Assembly (NCBI GenBank): GCA_012934845.2
Contig: WNNJ02001949.1
Span: 186,001-250,000 of the forward strand
Direction of reading: 5' to 3'
Length of the DNA stretch: 64,000 nt
From: Pomphorhynchus laevis
Taxonomy: Eukaryota; Acanthocephala; Palaeacanthocephala; Echinorhynchida; Pomphorhynchidae
The notes below the pieces were generated by a model, which had not been told where the DNA came from, ran no database searches, and saw only the letters and a program-made list of their open reading frames with translations. The number at the start of each line of letters is the position of its first letter. Position 1 is the first letter of the stretch. Both the position numbers and the translations under genes were made by a program. Positions 43,194-54,349 of this stretch are shown one piece after another.

Positions 43194-44929
43194 GTATGGA
43201 AAATAATATATTATTTGTAAGAATACTAAAATCGAAATCTTATATAAAGATGAAATCTTATATAAACCGAATATCGATTACATGCAAAGCAGACTTCCTT
43301 ATCACTCCCAGACGAGCTGATGGTAGTTGGCCACACTAATCAGTAAGGTGAACTACTACCAGTCGTTTTGGCTTCATTGTGATATATTTAAAAAGCATTT
43401 TCGAACATTTGCTTACGTGATAGCATGATCATAGTCTCTTTATACTAGCCACGTGCTTTCCGAATCATCCTTATTTTAAACCACAGGAATTTTAATTGCC
43501 GTCGCTACTTGCTTTCTACCAGGATCTATTTAAAGGATTCATTTTTATAAATAGATCGCAGAATATGTTAAACTGTACTCAGGGAGCTAATAAGCTTCAG
43601 TTTCGTAATCGTAGATGTTGCAAAAACCGACGTTCGATTACATGCAGAGCAAACTTCTTTATCACTCCTAGTTAATTCGTAACGACTTGTTTAATTGACT
43701 AAACATAAAAGGTAATATCGATTTTTATTAGATTATAAGTAAGATTTTTTTTGATCATTTTGGGGAAATTAAAGTTTTAATAAAAAATCAAATTTCAAAA
43801 TATCGAAATATTGTAAAAATATCATTTTGTTTTCTCATCTGAAAACATAAATATCACTTTGTGTTTCCTTTTTTTATTAAAACAAGTCATTCAGTGTAAA
43901 AAACGAATAACATACCAATTAGCATACTAATTAAAAATAGTTTTAATTTAAAAAATTTTACATTTGTAATTTTTTTGACGAAAATAATATTTTGTTTTGA
44001 CCATTTAAAAAAACAGATGCAAATTTTAGCAAAAAAACAAAATATAAATACATTAGACAAACCCAGCCTGTTCAGTAGCGTTCTGTTGTATCAAGAATAG
44101 CAACAATACCTGTTAAGATAATATCGTCCACAACTATTAGAATTGCAGCTCACAGATTGAATCAATTAAAAAAATCAATAAAAAAAATTACAAATTAAAA
44201 AATTCGAGTCACAACTAAATTATATTTAAGTATAAACAGTTTAAAACAAATATAGAAACTTTAAATTTACATATATAATTATCTTTAATCCATTCAATAA
44301 TGTTGTTACAAATTTATATATGATTTTCTTACATTCAGAATTCGTTCTGTTATTAACTTGCATTCGAGGATTCCTAGGTTTATAAATCCTAAAATTAATC
44401 AAGCTTAATTATGTATTTGCATTGAGAATATACTCAGCGTTAACATCAGACAAAACATTTAACCATTTAATCTAAATGAAACAAGAAAATTTGTTCCGAT
44501 CATTTTACTAAAGCACCTAATGGTTGTAAGCCAGCCCGTTCTAGTATTCCAAGCATGATTTTCATGTGTATAAATCTCTTAAATTTTCACACGAGAGTTC
44601 AAATAGACGAACTTTGCAAGTCTGTAGAGCGACGGCAATCAATATCAAATAATTAAACCTTTAATTTGTCACTATTTAATGAAATGTCGTACGACTGGGA
44701 TGTACTTAGATTACGAAAATATAATTTAATGCCTAAGTATAAAAATTAATTATAAATATTATTTAGCTTGACTAAAATACTTATATATATGAAATATAAT
44801 GTTTTAAAAACATGAGTTAAAATTTAGAATTCTAAAACTATATATTATTCTGTGAAAAATATATTTATTTGACAATATTGTGTTAATGTTGTGTCCAGTC
44901 CTGAATCTTTCTAACTTTATCATATCATG
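43194..44929. other. Intron or intergenic sequence
   Basis: Two related short blocks (CGATTACATGCAAAGCAGAC near 43274 and CGATTACATGCAGAGCAAAC near 43634) are followed by TATCACTCC, so a small repeat is present twice. A TGGTAGTT/AACTACTACCA inverted repeat lies at 43319-43360. Otherwise no gene or element was seen. Confidence 0.45.
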
Positions 44930-45366
44930 ATAAGGTTTATTAGAGCTGTATTATATCCTTTTGTATTCTGTGCAGAGCGTTGTGGTATTCGAATATTACA
45001 TTCAGTTCTTTCTTTTTATCTTTTCCTTTTTTCTATCAATTCTAACCTTTTGATGTTCTTCACGTGATTGATCCGAGTTTTTATTTGTCTGTGTGTATAT
45101 CCGTGTTTTTTTCAATTGTCGTATAACAGTTCAACTTTCTGTTGATAATCATGATCCGTGTGGCATATTTTTCGAATACGGAACAATTCATTTCGGATAT
45201 ATATCATTTTTATTCTGGGTTCATGGCAACTGCTTGCTCGTATGTATGAACATACATCACGAAACTTCCCATATAATTTTGTCTGATAATTTATGTTTTT
45301 ATCTTTGTAAATATTCATATTACTACCGATATTAATAAAAGTCTTAGTGAAATTCACTTTACTCAT
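44930..45366 (-). pseudogene. Penelope-like RT C-terminal fragment
   Basis: On the - strand the frame includes YGKFRDVCSYIRASSCHEPR, then ELFRIRKICHTDHDY and, past one stop, KHGYTHRQIKTRI. This resembles the region after the palm in Penelope-like RTs, where an HS/SCHP box is followed by E-L-x-R-x-R-x-I-C and R-G-Y. It is short and broken, without catalytic motifs. Assignment is by pattern only. Confidence 0.5.
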
Positions 45367-45569
45367 TTAATTCCGCTAAGAAGTCTATGAGGCTCTCATT
45401 ACTATAATCCTATATAAAGAATGCCATATACATATTTTAATCACACTGTAGGTTTTTGGTACATTTATATTGTTTGACTTAATAATACTGCTTAGATATA
45501 TACATGCGTAGGTTGATATAACCGAAGTACCCATGTCTGTGCCCATCATTTGCTTATATAGGGCATTAT

Positions 45570-46440
45570 ATAGGCATACACGATATCGTCATTTCTGCCT
45601 CCAACTGTCTTTCTTCTATCTACAAACGTCTCTCTAATCTCCATCTCGTTCTAAACCCCGAAAAGACCAAAATAATGTGGATCCTCCCCCGAAACCAAAC
45701 ATATCTTCTCCCACTGTATATTTTGCCTCATCGATCATCCCCATAGTCTACAATCTCACTTTCTTAGGCTTCCATTTCGATGATCACCTTTCCCTTAAAC
45801 CCTTCGTCCGTGATAAGGTCCGCTCATCTAACTTAATTCTCCGCGACATCCGCCGTATCCGCCCCCTTATCGACTTCCGTTCTTGTATGTCTCTTCTTTC
45901 ATCGCTTCTTTTCCCTAAAATCGATTACTGCCTTAGCCTTTTCGCCAATTCTCCAAAATGCACCATCCTTCCCCACAACGAATAATCAACACAGCCGTTC
46001 GAGTGCTCTTTCGTCTCCGTCGCTTCGACCACACATCCACATATTTTGCCCAACTCTCCTGGCCCACCATCCACATCCGCATCAAACTCCGCCTTCTTCT
46101 CGTTACCTTTCGTCTCATCGCTGTCGGCTCCCCATCGTTCATCAACCTTCCTTTCTTAGACGATACTCGCCCCACCTCGCTATCGCTTCGTTCCTGTCAT
46201 ACCCTCTTACTCCACGTTCCTAATTACTCCAACAACTACGGTCTCCGATCCTTCCTCGTCGCCGCCTCACTCGCCTGGAATCAACTCCCTCTCGACGTCC
46301 GCCGCGCCCCCTCCTTTATCATATTCAAACACCTCCTCCGTTCACACCTTCTCGACACCTGATTCACAGTCTTGTTTTTTTGTGGTCATGTAAGCGTGCG
46401 CTGGCACGCATTTGCCACATTAAAATAAATCCTTTTTTAT
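45570..46440 (+). pseudogene. L2/CR1-like LINE, 5'-truncated
   Basis: From 45573 the translation gives DIVISASNCLSSIYKRL, then LNPEKTKIMW (RT motif D region), then NLTFLGFHFDDHLSLKPF, FPKIDYCLSLFANSP, RIINTAVRVLFRLRRFDH and AWNQLPLDVRRAPSF. It ends HLLRSHLLDT with a stop at 46360-46362. This is the complete C-terminal half of a CR1/L2-type ORF2, with two frame changes near 45700 and 45960. The short 3' UTR contains a hairpin at 46394-46409 and ends in an A/T-rich tail. The segment is strikingly rich in C on this strand compared with its surroundings, so it is probably a fairly recent insertion. Confidence 0.85.
46394..46409 (+). other. LINE 3'-end hairpin
   Basis: GCGTGC pairs with GCACGC around the loop GCTG, followed by ATTTGCCACATTAAAATAAA. 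The other copy of this LINE has GCACACA pairing with TGTGTGC at the same place (61442-61458), so pairing is kept while sequence changes. Such 3' hairpins can serve as the site where the LINE RT recognises its RNA. Confidence 0.6.
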
Positions 46441-47087
46441 TATTGAATTCGAATATATTCGACTTTACCAAGACTAGTTACACATTTATTGTCGTAACCA
46501 ATTTCTGTTAGTCAATATTATTTCTATGGCCTCAATAGCCTTCTAATTATCCATAGAAGTATAGAGTGATTCGATATTATAAAGTACCAATTATGAATGT
46601 CGATTTCATATTTTTCAATACATAATATGCCAAATAAATAATTCTGTAAATGATCCCATATACAGAATATAAACTGTAGATTTTGAATACATTCATTTAT
46701 ATAACTCGATTCAATACTGCTTACACAAATAATAAATGTACTTTTTTACCGGTTCAAATAGTTATATACCTCTTAAGTTTAAGAGGTTCTAATAGCTTTA
46801 CATACAATGATTCAATACTGGAGTTCAAATAACTAAATATATACATTGAAGACAAGTAGCTGCTTTTAAATATATACACGGAAGACTCGTAGCTACGTGT
46901 TTCCGAGTCGATGCTATAAATACAGCACGACACGCGATGTCTTTTCGAATGGCAGCGAAAGACAGGAGAGAGAATATTACAAGAAAAAACTGCTATATAT
47001 AATATATAATATATATTAAAGTTTTAGCAGTAAATTTATATTTTACTTCCGGTTGGGATCACTCTAAGACCAAAATGTATATTTATG
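46441..47087. other. AT-rich intergenic sequence
   Basis: A short stretch at 46880-46970 is GC-richer (ACTCGTAGCTACGTGTTTCC, and a TATAAATA box at 46913-46921), with a partial tandem AAGTAGCT/CGTAGCT pair. Its identity is unknown. No gene was seen. Confidence 0.35.
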
Positions 47088-47139
47088 AATCAGAATTTAT
47101 ATCTACCAACAAATAGTTGGTAGATATCAGAAATTCTGA

Positions 47140-47226
<87 letters not shown>
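47088..47226. repeat. Hairpin directly joined to a (TA)n microsatellite
   Basis: AATCAGAATTT-TATCTACCAAC pairs with GTTGGTAGATA and AAATTCTGATT around AAATA (47088-47141). It is followed without a gap by about 40 copies of TA (to 47226). Confidence 0.85.
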
Positions 47227-47230
<4 letters not shown>

Positions 47231-48185
47231 ATCAAAATCATTAGAATGATTTGTGAACCGTTGCATTATATATAATCTATTTAATTTTGTAGTAAAAAAA
47301 AACTAAATTTGATTCACGCGAGATTAGATTTGTCAATATCTAATTGATCACAAAAATGTGATCAATTAGATCAATCATAATGTCGTAAAACGTTAATTGC
47401 TAGAACATTTCAACTTGAACATTTTTAATTGATAGAACATCTTTTAAGTTGTTATATACACACGAAATTAAAAATGTTATTTTTTTCTTATTTTAAGTTA
47501 TTATCAGTTAACACTTAGATTAATTTAGAAATGCTCTTAATCCGTCGTTTGGTGGAATAATTCGATGACGTGATTTTTCTACGATACAACTAATTGATTA
47601 ATGATTACTTACGTTATCACCTTATTTAGTATCAATTGATTTTGTTCAATAGTTTACGAAGACATTAAAAACAGTACATTACAATGTAGAAATTCTATAT
47701 TTTATTTAAAAATGATATGTTGTTAAAGTAATTTTATTTGATAAAGTAAAAGCGATCTTTCTTTTATTAGATCATATCTTTATTTCTAAAACATTTTACA
47801 TTTTAATTTGTATTCATTTTCCCTTTTTCACTTACTGTCATTTTGTGATTTGCAAAGTAATTCTGTGATTTTTAAATACAAATCATTTGGTTATGATTTC
47901 TGCGGATTCGGTTCTTCTCAGTCCAAAATCACAAGTTCAAATTATCAATTCAAAATGTCTCGTTGTAAATAGTTTATTATCACATAAAGTAGTGAACACA
48001 TTCACTAAAGAATTAAATATTCATAATTTATTTTATAATTGTTTCAAATTATTTAAAATATTGACTCTACATTCCCGTCTGTGTTAAAAGTATCACCATA
48101 AAATACTTTTATGAGAAAATCGTTTTAAATTTTGAATTAAAGATTATTTAATCAAAAATACTCGTTTATCACAATTTCCCCTACC
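47227..48185. other. AT-rich intergenic sequence
   Basis: I see no gene. A small inverted repeat (CTAATTGATCACAAAAATG with CATTTTTG-like partner, near 47340-47365) is present. A 66-codon frame at 47887 has no recognisable feature. Confidence 0.35.
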
Positions 48186-50249
48186 TTTCATTGCACATCA
48201 ACAAATTCAATCCTCGACATTTTACTGCTTCACTCGAGGTGGCTGTTAAAACCCCTCTGCACGGAGCAGTCGCGCCAGCAATTGTCCACCTCTCATGACC
48301 TAATTCTTTGGAGAATTGAGGAAGATATGTTGCTTCGCAGAAGGTTTCACTTTGATCCTATCAGAGTGGCCTTCTTTCAGGCGGCTATCCAACTCTTTCC
48401 CCTAATAGGAAATGTGAGTCTGACCTAATTTAATACCTACCTCTTTTCGCAAGCTACCGCGATTCTATCGACTACCTATAAAGGTCGTATATACAATCCC
48501 ACTCCGACGAAACTCAAGGTCCTAGCAAAATTATTGAACCTCCCTAATCTCTCTGCTTCCGCCAAACAAGCCCTCTCGAATGAATACTGGAGCACTAGAT
48601 ACAGGTTCCAGCTGAGTAAGGATAGGACGAGTATCGCTCGCCTTAATCCTTCTCAGTCTTCCTTTTGGAAGATTTTCAAGGAGAAATTTGTTTGCTGGAA
48701 GGATAGAGCATTGAGTTGGATAGGGAATGTAGGCCTTGAAAAAGTTTTGGAGGAGTCACTAGCCCTACACAACTATGGAGCCACTCAATCACCTCAACCA
48801 ATCCCGCCTTGGTGTAACTTCAGGAGTAGGGATCTATCTGTTACGGATATTCTTAACTCCTGGGGTCCACTCCCGGGCACCTCCAAATCCGTCGTTCCAC
48901 TTTCTTCTCGGGTCTGTCAGCTTTTGACAGCTGATCAGAGAAGAGAGGTGGCCGTAACAATGCTTTTAGCCTCCCCATCCGATGTAGCAGGCATCAATAT
49001 TAGTAAGTGCGTTTTAATCCCTAAGAAAAAATCCTGCTCATGTCCTAAAGACCTGCGACCCATTTCGATTCAAAATTCCCTCGTGTCAATTTACGAAAAA
49101 GCGCTTGCGCGTAAAATCCGCGACCATCTGAGTAGGCGTAATTTGATCCCTCCAGGTTTTGAATGGTTCGTCAAAGGTCGCTCGGTCCATTCAGCAGCAG
49201 TTTGTCGGGAGAATAGCCATTGCCTAGTTGTGGCTTTTTTCCTTGACTTTTCTGCTGCATTTGACCGCATCTCTATTCCTTTTGTGATCTCTTCTCTCAG
49301 GTCCCTCGGGTTGCCTGCGAGAATTGTGAACAGAGTGGAGATCCTGTTGTTTACCAAGCGATTTTACTATGAAGACGACCCTGATGCGCGTCAGTTCTAC
49401 CCTATTACGGGTGTACCTCAAGGATCCCCACTTTCTCCTATATTATATCTTGCTGCCTCTATTAAACTATTCAAAATATTTAAACGCGAACAACGTCTTG
49501 TGGTGTACGCTGATGACACCACAGCCCTGTTCACTGGACACAGGTGTAAAGACGTAGTCTCTGACATCAACCGTTTCTTTTTAAGATTAAAAGATCAGTT
49601 ACCCATATCCAATCTTATTTTAAACTCAGCTAAATCGCAGGTGGTCGTCTTTCATGGCACACCTGCTACAAAGCAAAAACTTAATAGATTAGCACTCTCT
49701 GCGCTCTCCACCATATTTGCCTCTGAACCATTTCCCACCTTCACAAGTCGAGTAAAATACCTGGGGTTCACCGTTACGGTGAACTGGTCGGCGAAAGCTG
49801 ACCTGGATAGACTCAAACGTATCCTGAAGAAAGCTAGGTGGGCCCTGAAACGGGCTCAGCATCAGTCATTGAAAGGGAAAGCCCAAGTGCGCCTTTCGGG
49901 CACTTGGGCTATCTCGGGATTAGTCTTCTTCTCAAGAGGACGTCCCCCAGAGCAAAGGCTAAGGTTTCTTAAGCTCCTCGTCTCTCGTTTACCAAGCATA
50001 GTCCGCGCCGATTGGATTCTTCGGGGGGTGAAAGACCCCGGGTGGTTCAGTCGGAAGGCGGCGTGTTGGATCGGTTGGGGGGCTCAGATCCCCCTGGACC
50101 TGAGGCCATGAAAGAGAAAGGGAAGATGAAAAAAAACGAAGGAAAATTTGGTTATTTTTTATCTAAGTTGGTTATGACCTACCTTTTTTTATTCTTGCAT
50201 GCTATATTTTGGTGTATTTGATAAAGTCTTTATTTATTTATTTATTTAT
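48186..50249 (+). mobile_element. Jockey-like LINE copy A, 5'-truncated
   Basis: This copy starts inside ORF2, in the linker between endonuclease and RT, and has no ORF1 or endonuclease. A 525-codon frame (48534-50111) carries AFFLDFSAAFDRIS, GVPQGSPLSPILY and VVYADDTTALF (RT motifs A, B and C), and ends LDLRP just before the stop. Before it, 48190-48530 aligns with copies B and C but is interrupted by at least one stop (near 48427). About ten residues present in copy B (after GRSVHSA) are missing here. The 3' end is a (TTTA)n tail at 50228-50249 rather than poly(A). Repeat block A follows directly. Confidence 0.85.
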
Positions 50250-50475
50250 TAGATTTAAACCTAGATTCTTTCATAGGTTTGAGTAACGCCTTACCAACTA
50301 GTATAACATTCAGTTACATCTGCAAATTTATTAATATATGAAATCAACTTTGTCATGAATTTCAGATATAGCCTTCACGAGATGGCACCAATGACATATA
50401 TTTTATTATATTGATGTGAATCATAAGATTCACATTTTACTCATTTGAATTGACGCTAATGGTGATAGTATTTGT
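50250..50475 (+). repeat. Repeat blocks A and B, target of LINE copy B
   Basis: Block A (50250-50388) and block B (50380 onward) match 42189-42324 and 41893-42015. Block B is interrupted by the full-length LINE and resumes at 54336, so this pre-existing repeat was the insertion site. Confidence 0.65.
50463..50475. repeat. Target-site duplication of LINE copy B, 3' side
   Basis: TGATAGTATTTGT occurs here and again at 54323-54335, exactly at the two ends of the LINE. Length (13 bp) and identity fit target-primed reverse transcription. Confidence 0.85.
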
Positions 50476-50602
50476 AAGTAAGTAAGTAAGGGTTTTATTA
50501 ATAACTATATAACTGATAAAAACTTAAGAAACAAAAACATGCAAAAGACAACTTAAAATAGAAACTGTTCACGACGTGTATTTTGAAATCTTCAACTTAT
50601 AT

Positions 50603-53064
50603 TCACGGCCTCAGGTCCATAGGGATCTGAGCCCTTCGGCCGCACCAGCGCGCCGCCCTCTGACTGAACCATTCGGGGTCTCTCACACACCTAAGAGTCC
50701 AGTCAAGGCGGACTATGGTTGGTAATCTCGAGATGAGGAGCTTGAGAAACCTTTGTCTTTGTTCTGGGAAACGTCCTCGTGAGAAGAAGACTAATCCCGA
50801 GATAGCCCAAGTACCCCAGAGGCGCACTTGGGTTATCCCATTCAATGACAGATGCTGGGCCCGTTTCAGAGCCCACCTAGCTTTCTTCAGGATACGTTTA
50901 AGTCTATCCAGGTCAGCTTTCGCCGACCAATTCACCGTAACGGTGAACCCCAGATATTTTACTCGACTCGTGAAGATGGGGAGTGGTTGATGCTGCAAAA
51001 TGGAGGAGAGTGTAGAGAGTGCTAGTCTCTTAAGTTTCTTTTTGGTGGCAGGAACGCCATTAAAGACAACCACCTGTGATTTAGAGGAGTTTAAAATAAG
51101 ATTGGATGGGGGCAACTGATCTTTTAATCTTAAAAAGAAACGGCTGATGTCAGAGATTACATCTTTGCACCTGCGTCCAGAGAACAAGGCTGTGGTATCA
51201 TCAGCATATACCACTAGATGTTGATCACGTTTAAAATTCTTGAATAATACAATGGATGCAGCAAGATATAAGATAGGAGAAAGTGGGGATCCTTGAGGTA
51301 CACCTGTAATAGGGTAGAACTGACGCGCATCAGGGTCGTCTTCATAGTAGAACCGCTTGGTGTACAACAATATCTCCACCCTGTTAACAATTCTCGCAGG
51401 CAACCCGAGGGACCTGAGAGAGGAGATAACGAAGGGAATGGAGATCCGGTCAAATGCAGCTGAAAAATCAAGAAAAACAGCCACAGCAAGCTGATGACTA
51501 TTATCCTGACAAAACTGATGCACTTCACCAATTGCTGAATGGACCGAGCGCCCTTTGACAAACCCATGAAAACTCGGTGGGATCAAATTACGCCTACATA
51601 AATGAACGCGGATTCTACGCGCAAGCGCTTTCTCGTAGATGGATATGAGGGCGTTTTGAATCGAGATGGGCCGCAGATCTTTAGGACAAGTGATTAATCT
51701 CTTTTTAGGTAAAAAAAAACTCGACGGCTGATGTTGATTTCCGCTATGTCAGACGGGGAGGCTAATAGCATTGTGATGGCGACCTCCTTTCTCTGACTGT
51801 ATGTCAAAAGCTGACAGACACGAGTGGTGAGTGGCGCGTGGGATTTGGAGGTGCCCGGGAGTGGTCCCCAGGAGTTAAGGATATCTGTAACAGATAAGTC
51901 CCTACTCCTGAAGTCACACCAAGGCGGGATTGGTTGGGGAGAATGAGTGGCTCCATAATTATGTAAGGAAAGTGACTCCTCTAAAACTTTGTCAAGGCCT
52001 ATGCTACCAATCCAAACCAAGGCTCTATCCTTCCAGCAAACAAACTTCTCCTTCTTGAATATCTTCCAGAAGGAAGCCTGATAAGGGTTTTGGTGAGCAA
52101 TGCTTGCCCTATCCCTGCTCAGCTGGAGCCTATATCTAGAGCTCCAATATTCATTCGAGAGGATATGTCTGGCGGAAACAGAGAGATTGGGAAGGTGCAA
52201 CATTTTAGCTAGGACCTTGAGCTTTGTTGGAGTAGGATTGTATATTCGACCTTTATAGGTAGTCGAAAGGATCGCGGTAGCTTGCGATGAGAGGTAGGAA
52301 TTAAATTCGGTCAAACTCTCAATTCCAATTCTGGGGAAGAGTTGGATAGCTGCCTGAAAGAAGGCCACTCTAATAGGATCAAAGTGAAACCTTCTTCTAA
52401 GCAACGTATCGTCCTCTAGCCGCCAGCGAATTAGGTCATGAGAGGTGGTCTGTTGTTGACGCGACTGCTCGGTGCAAATGGGTTTCAACAACCACATCTT
52501 ATGTAGCAGTAATATGTCGAGGAGAGAATTTGTTGTAGAGCAATGAAAGGTGGGGAAGGTGGTTTATGAATAAGATAGTCGATCCTTGCTCTGCGGAGTG
52601 CTGCATTAATCCAACGACCAGTTCTGTCGTTGAAGTCACCAAGTAACATGTCATAACCGCTCCCCAATATTTGATCCAGGAGGTCACGGTTCTTGTGAAT
52701 TTCTCCTGGCCGAATATAGACATTGGCTATGCTTATACGCTTACCGTTCTTACAAAGTGATATAGCTAAACAAGATAGGGCTGGACAAGAGTAGTTTAAT
52801 AGGAGGGATGATCTTAAGGAGCTTTTTACTAGGGTTAAAAGACCTTGTGATGAAGAGGAGTGAGGGGGGGGTTATGTAAGGAGTAAAGTGGGTGTATATG
52901 TGCTTAGGGATAAATCGAGTAATATCCTGGGGGAGACGGATAGACCGCGTCTCCTGAAGGACTATAACATCTGCATCTCTACCAGATAGAAGGCTAAGGG
53001 CGGAAGCACCTCCCGAATTCCACTGAAGGATATTCAGTGAAAAAGGTCCTTGATTACTTCCCAT
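50603..53064 (-). pseudogene. LINE copy B ORF2 (endonuclease and reverse transcriptase)
   Basis: The N-terminus (53064-52750) has LNILQWNSGGAS and VIVLQETRS, the first motifs of the apurinic-like endonuclease. GDFNDRTGRW near 52640 is a later endonuclease motif in a second frame. A linker frame (52497-51694) and the RT frame (51586-50603) follow. The RT has VFLDFSAAFDRIS, GVPQGSPLSPILY and VVYADDTTALF, all catalytic positions intact. The C-terminus QIPMDLRP matches copies A and C. Frame changes lie near 52740, 52490 and 51700. The enzyme would nick target DNA and copy the element RNA at that site. Confidence 0.83.
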
Positions 53065-53098
53065 TGCGTAAGTGTTACCGAAGTGGGACGCCCTCCAC

Positions 53099-54303
53099 CT
53101 AGTCGCAACTAGAGGCGGAAAGGTCGCCTTTACCGCTTCCCGTCACGACAAATGGAGTCGCTTGCCCACGGGCGATATCTTCATTTCCCTCGTTAGCCAT
53201 AGCCCAGATCGAATCCTTCCGAGCAAGCTTTAGAGCGGCTATGCTTAGCGCTGACCCGTTTCGTTTCTTAGATTTTGGTGGCTTCTTAATATTGTTGGTC
53301 TTCCCAGAAGGAGGAGAACGGAAGGATTCCGCTAATTGACCCACCAATTTTTGGACCAATTTTTCAAGTTGAATCATTGATGCCTGATGCTGCATTTCAA
53401 TAAGTTTAAGAATTTCTGTGTCCGGCATCCTGTCGTCATTCTTGTTAGACGAGACAGCTTCCACGAAGCTAGTCGATTTGCTGTTCTACCCCTGTGTCTC
53501 TTTTGGTACGCCTTAAAGATTTTACATTTTTTTGACCATGCGGGGTGCTCACCACCGCAGTTTGCGCAAAATGGCTTACTTTCGCACTTCTCAGGATGTA
53601 TAGCAGTTGTACCACACACGCCGCACTTATGTGGTAAAGAACATCCAGTGGACCAATGCCCCCACTGATGACAATTGTTGCAGTGAGGGTACGTTAGTGA
53701 GTCGGTTTCGATTATTGAAAATCTCAAATTATACCCCATAAAAGGATTGCATGTTGAAATCGATAGTTTTAGAGCTTCATCAACCGGTGCATTGCAGAAC
53801 GCCACGGGAATGGGGAAGCCTTTAATCCCTTTTATAAAGCGCACGTTAGAGATTTTGTAATCAGTTTCTAGGGCTGATATATCTTCTTCTGAAATGTATG
53901 TGGGCATATTATTTATCTTTATTGTTGCCAGGATTGGTTTGGAAGCAATTATACCTTGTTCCGAATGCTCTTTTTTAAAGTAGTCGACGTACGACATTGC
54001 GAGATCAGGAGTGCAGAATGAGATTTTAATCTCAGATTCATAATATTTAATCGCATTGAACAATATCCTTTTTTTAAATCGATGAGCAAAGCCTCTTATA
54101 AAAACATTGAACATGTTCTGCCTTTCCAGAGGCACCAAAAGTCTGATAATCACCAGGTTGGATAATTTTGGTACCGGGGGAAGTTCACCCTCCGGAATAT
54201 ATTCAAGAGAACCTAAATCTCCACTTACCTCGTTTATTGCATTGGCAGGAAAATTAGTTTTCATTGAGTTCTTTGAACGCTCCGACATGCTAAATTTACT
54301 CAT
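53099..54303 (-). pseudogene. LINE copy B ORF1 (gag-like RNA-binding protein)
   Basis: ORF1 starts MSKFSMSERSKNSMKTNF at 54303. It contains PPVPKLSNLVIIRLL, then an RNA-recognition-like middle region. Three zinc knuckles follow near residues 205-265: CNNCHQWGHWSTGC, CGVCGTTAIHPEKC and CANCGGEHPAWSKKC. Three knuckles are usual in Jockey-clade ORF1. The protein should coat the element RNA. A frame change near 53470 moves the C-terminal 120 residues (from VEAVSSNKNDDR) into another frame. The stop is at 53099. The ORF2 start at 53064 follows within 40 bp. Confidence 0.82.
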
Positions 54304-54322
54304 TTTTTGAAACTGCTTTTTT

Positions 54323-54335
54323 TGATAGTATTTGT
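54323..54335. repeat. Target-site duplication of LINE copy B, 5' side
   Basis: TGATAGTATTTGT is identical to 50463-50475. The bases after it (GAATACTTCTTTAT) continue repeat block B, as comparison with 42000-42020 shows. Confidence 0.85.
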
Positions 54336-54349
54336 GAATACTTCTTTAT

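Larger units (their letters stand above)
50476..54322 (-). mobile_element. Jockey-like LINE copy B, full length
   Basis: This is a complete element of 3847 bp on the - strand, flanked by a 13-bp duplication. ORF1 starts at 54303. ORF2 runs from 53064 to 50603 with apurinic-type endonuclease, RT and a short C-terminal region, and no RNase H. The 3' UTR is about 125 bp and ends in (CTTA)n, seen as (TAAG)n at 50476-50490. ORF1 has one visible frame change near 53470, and ORF2 about three. The copy is therefore complete in length but probably inactive. Confidence 0.88.

Noticed and set aside
45093-45335. 80-codon + strand frame with aromatic residues
   Set aside because: The opposite strand carries the better-supported Penelope-like RT fragment.
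46880-47080. TATAAATA box and GGTTGGGATC string as a possible LTR and primer-binding site
   Set aside because: No partner repeat, no terminal dinucleotides and no coding region downstream were seen, so there is no support for an LTR element.
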